From positions 62,001-126,000 of the forward strand of contig NZ_JAEHFX010000004.1 in the NCBI RefSeq assembly GCF_016623615.1: DNA of 64,000 nt, given 5' to 3'. Positions 59,115 to 64,000 of the stretch are shown here, in pieces. Source of the DNA: Adhaeribacter terrigena (GTDB taxonomy: Bacteria > Bacteroidota > Bacteroidia > Cytophagales > Hymenobacteraceae). The position numbers and the translations under genes were made by a program. Numbering within the stretch: the stretch's first letter is position 1; the number at the start of each line of letters is the position of its first letter. A model generated the notes under the pieces. The model was not told where the DNA came from. It was given only the letters and a program-made list of their open reading frames with translations, and did not search any database.

Positions 59115-59792
59115 TTATTCGCGGTTTTCTTCGCGCAGCGGTTTGGCGTAGGCCGGAATTTCTTCGGGCTTTACATGTTTGAATTCCGCTTTGAAATAAC
59201 CGTTATAGCCAAAAATATCGCCGAAGGTTTGGTTGCTCACTTTTACGCTGATCCGGAAAAGATCTTCGGCTTCGTCGTAAGCTTCATTCACCTCCGCATT
59301 GCCCGAAAACATGTCCGGAAACCTGAACGCCACCGGCCCTTCGTAGAAACGCTGGTTTCCCGATCGGATGGTAACGCTGCCATCCGGGTTTACTTTCATG
59401 TCGATGTCTACGGCCAGGTGTTGTTTGTTGCCGAGGTAATCTATAATGCGGTTTTCCTGTTCGCTGAAGATCATGGTTGCATCGAAATGGCGCTTCTTTC
59501 TGGCAAAATGAAATTGGCGGATCCAGGTTACGGTTTCCCGGCCGAAACGGTCTTTATACGCGTAATTTTCGATGGTAAACGGAATGTCCTGCCCGGTTTC
59601 CGGAAACATGATGTTGCGCCGCGTACCGAAATGCAGGAAAGGCAACACGTGTAACCCGGCGTTCCAGATGCGCTCCATTTTGCCCCGCCCGATCATGGCC
59701 AGCCCGTTTTCAGTACTCATGCTGAAACGCTGCTGCATTTTCGGGTGCAGTTGGTCAAAGTCGCTGCCCAGGTATTTTTTATAGATCGACAT
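59115..59792 (-). CDS. DUF4166 protein
   Basis: 225 residues from ATG 59792 (MSIYKKYLGSDFDQLHPKMQ), the normal start for this family; six extra codons upstream are unlikely. Features: FSMSTENGLAMIGRGKMERI, IPFTIENYAYKDRFGRETVT, RFYEGPVAFRFPDMFSGNAE. Function not established; DUF4166 proteins are often encoded next to DoxX-like and epimerase-type membrane proteins, as here. Confidence 0.87.
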   Translation of the reverse strand: MSIYKKYLGSDFDQLHPKMQQRFSMSTENGLAMIGRGKMERIWNAGLHVLPFLHFGTRRNIMFPETGQDIPFTIENYAYKDRFGRETVTWIRQFHFARKKRHFDATMIFSEQENRIIDYLGNKQHLAVDIDMKVNPDGSVTIRSGNQRFYEGPVAFRFPDMFSGNAEVNEAYDEAEDLFRISVKVSNQTFGDIFGYNGYFKAEFKHVKPEEIPAYAKPLREENRE

Positions 59793-59852
59793 GGTTGCTT
59801 TCAATTGCAATTAATTATTGCGGGTTTCTAATTATTGCGGCATCTCTTTCTG

Positions 59853-60050
59853 GTCATTCTGAGCTTGTCGAAGAAACTTATGCGTACTCCTATGGAATTT
59901 TGAGCGACTGAGCGATAAATTCCTAGCGCTCCCGTTCGCGATATATATTTGCGGGTTCGGTACGCGATAGTTCCCTCCCAAGGTCGGGATGACGCAAAAA
60001 CGTCAATCAAATAACGTGAAAATCCTCCCCAAACCCCTCCAGAGAGAGAC
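59853..60050. repeat. Long spacer repeat (LSR) copy 2
   Basis: TCATTCTGAGCTTGTCGAAG, AAACTTATGCGTACTCCTATGG, TAAATTCCTAGCGCTC, GCGGGTTCGGTACGCG, TCGGGATGACGC, then CCTCCCCAAACCCCTCC. Same blocks and order as 36219-36411. No gene in the region. Confidence 0.75.
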
Positions 60051-60063
60051 TTTCTTCAATAGT

Positions 60064-60975
60064 TTAATTCCGATCCGGTTTGCGTTTACAATTGGCGGCG
60101 CTGGGCGTAAATTTCAGCAAACTCAGCACAATTACCGATAAGCCAATTACGCCGAAACTGGTAGTGGCCGGGTTGAAAGGCGCCAGGTAAACTTCGTGTT
60201 TCGCAACCAGCGCAATGCCACCCAGAATCAGCAAGGAAAAAATATTCAGGTAATGCAAAAGCCGCCACCGGCCAAAAAATAAAAAAGCTATTCCGAAAAA
60301 GATTTCGGCAATTCCCGCCGCGTAAACGCCTTCTTTTTCGTAGCCGGTAAACATGCCCGAAGCCGTGAGCATTTCCAGTTCGCCGGTTTCCATATACATG
60401 AGTTTAGGCACGATGCCGTGATAAAGCCAGGTTAACGCGATCAGGAAATTGGAAAGGATCAGAACGAAAAGCAGCTTTTTGCTTAAGCGCGGATGCTGCC
60501 CGCGTTCGAGCCACATTTTCAGCGCATCGAAGCTCCAGGCCGTAGCCCAGCCAATAAGCGGACGAAACAAAAACTTATCGATGAGGTTGCCGAAAAAGCC
60601 GTGGCGGGTCTGGTAATCGTACCAGGTCAGGAATTTAACGCCGTTGTTTTCGGGAATGTATTTCCAGTAGCCGGAGCCGGTTTTGATGAGTGAAATGGGT
60701 TCGTCGCTCCAGAATTTAAGGGCCGATGTACTTTCGCCGGTTTCTTTGCTGTGCGTGCCGGTACTTTTCCCTTTCCCCGATACCTTGATGCCAAACCCGA
60801 TCTGCGTTTCGTAGAGAAAATGCTGCGGCGCGTCTTCGGTTTCCTTCGGTAAATATTCGATCCGGTTAAAGCGCAGGTCCCATTCCTGGTGAATTTCGGG
60901 TGTCTGGGTAAACTCCCAAACCCGCTCCAGGCTGGTGTGCATAAAAGTTTCTACGTAGATCGGATCGCGCTTCAT
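60064..60975 (-). CDS. SRPBCC domain fused to DoxX-like membrane domain
   Basis: 303 residues from ATG 60975 (MKRDPIYVETFMHTSLERVW); four codons more are possible. The N-terminal 150 residues look like a START/SRPBCC lipid- or hydrophobe-binding fold (VETFMHTSLERVWEFTQTPE, GSGYWKYIPENNGVKFLTWY). The C-terminal half has four membrane helices of the DoxX-like type (LFVLILSNFLIALTWLYHGI, AAGIAEIFFGIAFLFFGRWR). First gene of a probable operon with DUF4166 and the desaturase, suggesting a joint role in membrane lipid change. Confidence 0.78.
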   Translation of the reverse strand: MKRDPIYVETFMHTSLERVWEFTQTPEIHQEWDLRFNRIEYLPKETEDAPQHFLYETQIGFGIKVSGKGKSTGTHSKETGESTSALKFWSDEPISLIKTGSGYWKYIPENNGVKFLTWYDYQTRHGFFGNLIDKFLFRPLIGWATAWSFDALKMWLERGQHPRLSKKLLFVLILSNFLIALTWLYHGIVPKLMYMETGELEMLTASGMFTGYEKEGVYAAGIAEIFFGIAFLFFGRWRLLHYLNIFSLLILGGIALVAKHEVYLAPFNPATTSFGVIGLSVIVLSLLKFTPSAANCKRKPDRN

Positions 60976-61056
60976 AACGGTATCCAAGGTAGGGAAAAAA
61001 GTGCTGCGTTACCAATTTGCTGTTACCAGCCGGCGGATATTTTACCACTGAAGCTA

Positions 61057-61422
61057 TCAGGCGCTTCGCAGGATCTTTTCCATTTTTCTGCCTTTCGCCA
61101 ACTCATCTACCAGTTTATCTAAATATCTCACCTGCTGCGTTAAGGCATTGTCTATTTCTTCTATCCGGTAGCCGCAAATTACCCCGGTTATCAAATGCGC
61201 GTTTGGGTTCAGGTTTGCCTGCTGAAAGAAGGTTTCAAAGGTGGCTTTTTCAGCGATCAGTTCTTCCAGTTTTTGATCGTCGAAGCCGGTTAGCCATTCA
61301 ATTACCTGGTGCAGTTCTGCTTTGGTGCGGTCTTTCTTTTCCACTTTTGCTACGTAATGCGGATAAACCGAAGCAAAGGTCATGCTGGCCATGCGTTCGT
61401 TATGTTCGGGGGTTATTTTCAT
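61057..61422 (-). CDS. DUF2200 protein
   Basis: 121 residues, the full family length: ERMASMTFASVYPHYVAKVE, KAELHQVIEWLTGFDDQKLE, TFFQQANLNPNAHLITGVIC, GYRIEEIDNALTQQVRYLDK, LVDELAKGRKMEKI. Cytoplasmic, all-helical, function unknown. Monocistronic. Confidence 0.9.
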   Translation of the reverse strand: MKITPEHNERMASMTFASVYPHYVAKVEKKDRTKAELHQVIEWLTGFDDQKLEELIAEKATFETFFQQANLNPNAHLITGVICGYRIEEIDNALTQQVRYLDKLVDELAKGRKMEKILRSA

Positions 61423-61489
61423 GGGTTTTGTTTCATGTAAATTTCTGGAATTATTTTAGCCGTTCTAATTTAAAATCATAATCCTGTAA

Positions 61490-61523
61490 AAACAAAAAAG
61501 CCCACCGCAAAAACGGTAGGCTT
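61490..61523 (-). terminator. Terminator copy 1, left of the AT-rich 61584 gene
   Basis: AAACAAAAAAGCCCACCG, loop CAAAAA, CGGTAGGCTT; stem 8 of 9 pairs with T run on the minus strand. Identical for about 34 bases to the copy at 62097. Confidence 0.8.
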
Positions 61524-61583
61524 CTGGGTAAAAAAAGTGGATAATTCAAGGTGAATAACTTTGTATTATCCTAAACTGTAAAA

Positions 61584-61934
61584 TTATTCAAGCTTGGCAT
61601 CAAATCCTCTTATTAAAGCATTTTCCTCTGGTTCGGTTAATTCCCGTGTATAGATATTCTCCCAAAGTTTTGCTGCTTCTTTACTGGAAGAAATTCCTGC
61701 TCTATTTACTGCTTGGCCCCACAAGAAAATGGCAAAGTCTTTTTTATTGTATGCTATCCCGTCAAACAGATATAAATTCTTGTTTTCTTTTTCCAATTTT
61801 GAATTAAAGTCGAGTCTCCCTCCAATGGTTTCTTTCTTTATGTACTCCATTGGCTCTGATGGACTTTTAGTATTTTGTCCAAATGATACTATTGTCATCA
61901 AAATTCCTGCAATAATTAAAATTACAATTTTCAT
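61584..61934 (-). CDS. Small AT-rich secreted protein
   Basis: 116 residues with a signal peptide ending SFGQ (MKIVILIIAGILMTIVSFGQ). Mature part is charged: YIKKETIGGRLDFNSKLEKE, FAIFLWGQAVNRAGISSSKE, ENIYTRELTEPEENALIRGF. No recognised family. Low GC, and lying between two identical terminator copies downstream of def, as if inserted into the def terminator. Confidence 0.65.
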   Translation of the reverse strand: MKIVILIIAGILMTIVSFGQNTKSPSEPMEYIKKETIGGRLDFNSKLEKENKNLYLFDGIAYNKKDFAIFLWGQAVNRAGISSSKEAAKLWENIYTRELTEPEENALIRGFDAKLE

Positions 61935-62095
61935 GTCTATTTAAATTAAGATTAGTGTTAAACAGTTTACCAGAATCCGTTGTGGCGTAAATTTCATTTA
62001 CTGCTGAAACTATAGAATTTTCTGATAGATTGTTAAAGTATGTTGTTTTTTTTAAGTGCCAAAAATTGGTTCACTAACACCAATTAAAATAACCA

Positions 62096-62130
62096 AAAAC
62101 AAAAAAGCCCACCGCAAAAACGGTAGGCTT
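62096..62130 (-). terminator. Terminator copy 2, after def
   Basis: Same hairpin AGCCCACCG / CGGTAGGCT with AAAAACAAAAA before it, 26 bases beyond the def stop. Confidence 0.8.
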
Positions 62131-62156
62131 TCCCTATAAAAAACTACTAATAAAAC

Positions 62157-62744
62157 TTATCTTCCTTTTACGCCGAAAAATTTCATTCTGTAATCGGCAT
62201 CCACATCGCCTTTGGTAATTTTGGTTAAGCGGGCTTTGATCAGGCGTCTTTTCAAGGGGCTTAAATGGTCGGTAAACAGAATGCCTTCCAGGTGATCGTA
62301 TTCGTGCTGAATTACGCGGGCGGTCATGCCATCGAATTTTTCTTCGTAGGTGTTAAGATCTTCGTCCTGGTAGCGTAGCGTTACAATGGGTTTGCGGTAC
62401 ACATTCTCCCGGATGCCCGGAATACTCAGGCAGCCTTCGTTAAAACCCCATTCCTCGCCTTCTTCGGCAATTATCTGCGGATTAATGAATGCACGTTTCA
62501 GGCCCGGTTTTGGGGTGATCTTGTTGCCTTTTTCGTCTTCGTCGTCTTCCATGGGCGCCGAATCGATCACGAACAAACGGATGCCTTTGCCAATCTGCGG
62601 CGCCGCCAAACCCACGCCATGCGCGTAATACATGGTGTCGTACATATCGGCTACCAGCTTTTTCAGGTCCGGGTAATCTTTCGGAATTTCGACGGTTTTG
62701 GCTTTTAAAATCGGGTCGCCGTAGCCAACAATCGGGTATATCAT
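62157..62744 (-). CDS. def: Peptide deformylase
   Basis: 195 residues. Removes the formyl group from the N-terminal Met of nascent proteins at the ribosome. All three motifs: GVGLAAPQIG (residues about 46-55), EGCLSIPG (Cys metal ligand) and QHEYDHLEG (His-Glu-His). A charged insertion (EDDEDEKGNKITPKPG) between motifs 1 and 2 is usual for the phylum. The ATG overlaps the ruvX stop by four bases, so translation is coupled. Confidence 0.96.
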   Translation of the reverse strand: MIYPIVGYGDPILKAKTVEIPKDYPDLKKLVADMYDTMYYAHGVGLAAPQIGKGIRLFVIDSAPMEDDEDEKGNKITPKPGLKRAFINPQIIAEEGEEWGFNEGCLSIPGIRENVYRKPIVTLRYQDEDLNTYEEKFDGMTARVIQHEYDHLEGILFTDHLSPLKRRLIKARLTKITKGDVDADYRMKFFGVKGR

Positions 62745-63157
62745 AATCCTTTGCTTTCTAAATAACTCTGTAAAATAATCGTAGCGCTTACCATATCTAC
62801 GGTAGCTTTGTTTTGCCGGTCTTTCTTTTTCAGGCCGCCGGCCAGCATGGTCTGAAAGGCAATTTTAGAAGTAAACCGTTCGTCTACCACGTGTATTTGC
62901 TGGGCCGGAAATTCGGTTTTCAGTTTGCGCACCAGGCCGGTAACCGCGGCGGTGGTATCGGTGGGCGTATTGTCGAGCCGCTTGGGCATGCCTACCACAA
63001 TGGCTTCCACGGCTTCTTTCTGAATATAGTTTTTCAGGAAGGTAAGCAGCGTATGCGTGGGCACCGTTTCCAGGCCGTTGGCAATGATCTGCAGCGGATC
63101 GGTAACGGCCAGGCCGGTGCGTTTATTGCCGTAATCTATTGCCAGGATGCGCGCCAC
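62741..63157 (-). CDS. ruvX: Putative pre-16S rRNA nuclease / Holliday junction resolvase-like YqgF
   Basis: 138 residues, GTG start at 63157 (M-A-R-I-L-A-I-D-Y-G). RNase H-like fold with catalytic Asp in ILAIDYGNKRTGLAVTDPL, VEAIVVGMPKRLDNTPTD and VVDERFTSKIA (second acidic site), ending VDMVSATIILQSYL. Needed for 5' maturation of 16S rRNA in E. coli; the resolvase role is older and less certain. Operon ruvX-def with a good -7 box upstream. Confidence 0.94.
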   Translation of the reverse strand: MARILAIDYGNKRTGLAVTDPLQIIANGLETVPTHTLLTFLKNYIQKEAVEAIVVGMPKRLDNTPTDTTAAVTGLVRKLKTEFPAQQIHVVDERFTSKIAFQTMLAGGLKKKDRQNKATVDMVSATIILQSYLESKGL

Positions 63158-63185
63158 GTGGTTTTGGGTTAATTGCTTTAAACTG

Positions 63186-63193
63186 CAAAATTA
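63186..63193 (-). promoter_or_regulatory. -7 box of ruvX-def
   Basis: Minus strand TAATTTTG, full match to TAnnTTTG, 29 bases before the GTG. Confidence 0.5.
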
Positions 63194-63221
63194 CGGATTT
63201 TTCCGGGAGAATGCACGGCAG

Positions 63222-63252
63222 CAGTTTTTGCCCCGGAAACCATAGCGTTTGC
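63222..63252 (+). repeat. TAGCG repeat copy
   Basis: AGTTTTTGCCCCGGAAA then CCATAGCGTTTG. Confidence 0.8.
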
Positions 63253-63311
63253 GGCCCGGAAATTCCAGCATAACTTCCCAGGTCTTAGAGATATGTGAAG
63301 TTTTGGAACGT

Positions 63312-63342
63312 GAAAAACGCTATGGTTTCCAGGCAAAAAACT
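63312..63342 (-). repeat. TAGCG repeat copy
   Basis: Minus strand AGTTTTTTGCCTGGAAA then CCATAGCGTTTTT. Confidence 0.85.
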
Positions 63343-63426
63343 CGAAGCCTTTCATCTGCTATTCCAGGCAGCAACCTTTGGCCTGAAAACCTGCGCAATC
63401 CAATGATTTGTAAAATCCGTGATCCC

Positions 63427-63456
63427 GAAACGCTATGGTTTCAGCCTGAAAAAGTG
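63427..63456 (-). repeat. TAGCG repeat copy (near consensus)
   Basis: Minus strand ACTTTTTCAGGCTGAAA then CCATAGCGTTTC. Confidence 0.85.
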
Positions 63457-63570
63457 AATTTTACCGGGTTTTTCAGCACTTTTAAAAGCCGCCGGAGCCA
63501 GGGGGAATGAAACCGAAAAAGCCGGAAAGAAGTTAAGGTATAAATGCTGCCGAATCTGGCGTTTTTTGCA

Positions 63571-63578
63571 TAGCTTTG
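63571..63578 (+). promoter_or_regulatory. -7 box of the S41 protease gene
   Basis: TAGCTTTG, the same eight bases as in the potassium transporter promoter, 51 bases before the ATG. Confidence 0.55.
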
Positions 63579-63628
63579 TTAATGTCCGGAAATGCCGGTT
63601 TTCTAATAAATAAACAAGCCGCTGCTGT

Positions 63629-64000
63629 ATGGCTGATGAAATAAAAAATTCGAAGTTCCAGGTAAGGTTGCCGTTATTGGTGGCGGCAGCCATGGCATTT
63701 GGCATGCTCATCGGGGCGAATTCATTTAAACCTACCGACAGTAAAAATGCAGCTTCCATTTCCAAAGCATACCTCAAGTTCCGCGATATTCTGAGTTACA
63801 TAGACCGCGATTATGTTGATTCGGTGAACACCGACGACCTTTCTGATTACGCCATCAGCAAAATGCTTGAGAAACTTGATCCGCACACGGCCTACATTCC
63901 GGCCGCAGAAATGCAGCTGGCCAATTCTTACCTGGAAGGCGATTTCGACGGTATTGGCGTGGAATTCAACATTTTTCAGGATACCATTTACGTCATTGCC
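63629..64000 (+). CDS. S41-family C-terminal processing peptidase (CtpA-like), 5' part
   Basis: 124 codons visible, cut by the window end. ATG 63629: MADEIKNSKFQVRLPLLVAA, a membrane anchor (LLVAAAMAFGMLIGANSF), then the S41 N-terminal region SKAYLKFRDILSYIDRDYVD, YAISKMLEKLDPHTAYIPAA, and the start of the PDZ domain LEGDFDGIGVEFNIFQDTIY. Periplasmic serine protease of the tail-specific type; the Ser/Lys catalytic pair lies beyond the window. Confidence 0.9.
   Translation, partial: MADEIKNSKFQVRLPLLVAAAMAFGMLIGANSFKPTDSKNAASISKAYLKFRDILSYIDRDYVDSVNTDDLSDYAISKMLEKLDPHTAYIPAAEMQLANSYLEGDFDGIGVEFNIFQDTIYVIA

Larger units (their letters stand above)
63158..63628. other. Divergent ruvX / S41 protease spacer with three TAGCG repeats
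   Basis: 471 bases without a gene: promoters at both ends and three repeat copies between (63222, 63312, 63427), the first on the plus strand and the next two on the minus strand. Confidence 0.6.

Overview
The window reads as a chromosome segment from a member of the Bacteroidota, most likely the Cytophagales/Hymenobacteraceae side. Evidence: TAnnTTTG-type promoter -7 boxes and almost no Shine-Dalgarno sites; several PorT-like outer-membrane barrels; two TonB-dependent/CarboxypepD-regulatory-like receptors; a giant surface protein with a type IX secretion (T9SS) C-terminal sorting domain; DUF349, DUF2795 and DUF2200 proteins; and an RpoN with a strongly acidic region II. No rRNA, tRNA, CRISPR array or complete insertion sequence was seen.

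Layout. 1-6.9 kb: the 3' part of an enoyl-CoA hydratase gene, then duplicated small envelope genes (three PorT-like barrels, one broken by a nonsense codon; four YD-repeat-like lipoproteins, one broken by a frameshift), with terminators that are also duplicated. 6.9-23.4 kb: housekeeping and metabolism (asnS, rpoN, GAF protein, Dps, peptide MFS transporter, thioredoxin-like protein, nitronate monooxygenase-like enzyme, cyclophilin, metal-binding HMA protein, persulfide dioxygenase/rhodanese-like enzyme, zinc alcohol dehydrogenase, ABC ATPase, DUF2795). 23.5-26.4 kb: a second set of three PorT-like barrels. 26.4-41.4 kb: DUF349 protein, ettA, a solitary Abi_2/HEPN protein, two outer-membrane receptors, a TcmP-like protein and a Ktr/Trk potassium uptake pair. 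42-50.4 kb: a 2,810-residue T9SS adhesin-like gene. 50.6-64 kb: mixed enzymes and membrane proteins, AT-rich accessory genes with shared boundary sequences, def-ruvX, and the start of an S41 protease gene.

The most striking feature is not a gene. A roughly 30-bp dispersed repeat consists of TTTTCAGCCTGAAAA (a 7-bp inverted repeat around one base) followed directly by CCATAGCGTTTT, with core variants TAGCG/TACCG. About 45 copies are scattered over both strands, roughly one per 1.4 kb. Most sit between genes, very often touching a stop codon or next to a terminator. A few lie inside reading frames without breaking them, and two supply the start codon of a lipoprotein gene. One pair is arranged head to head between convergent genes. 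I call it the TAGCG repeat below; density and placement resemble DNA uptake sequences or REP-type repeats, but this is inference.

A second candidate is a set of AT-rich accessory genes (an erythromycin-esterase-like gene and two immunity-like ORFs at 51.8-53.5 and 57.5-58.2 kb). A shared hairpin sequence lies before the ORF, and a shared attC-like sequence follows the genes. This looks like a cassette system, apparently joined to a copied 3' end of a desaturase gene. No integrase is visible in the window.
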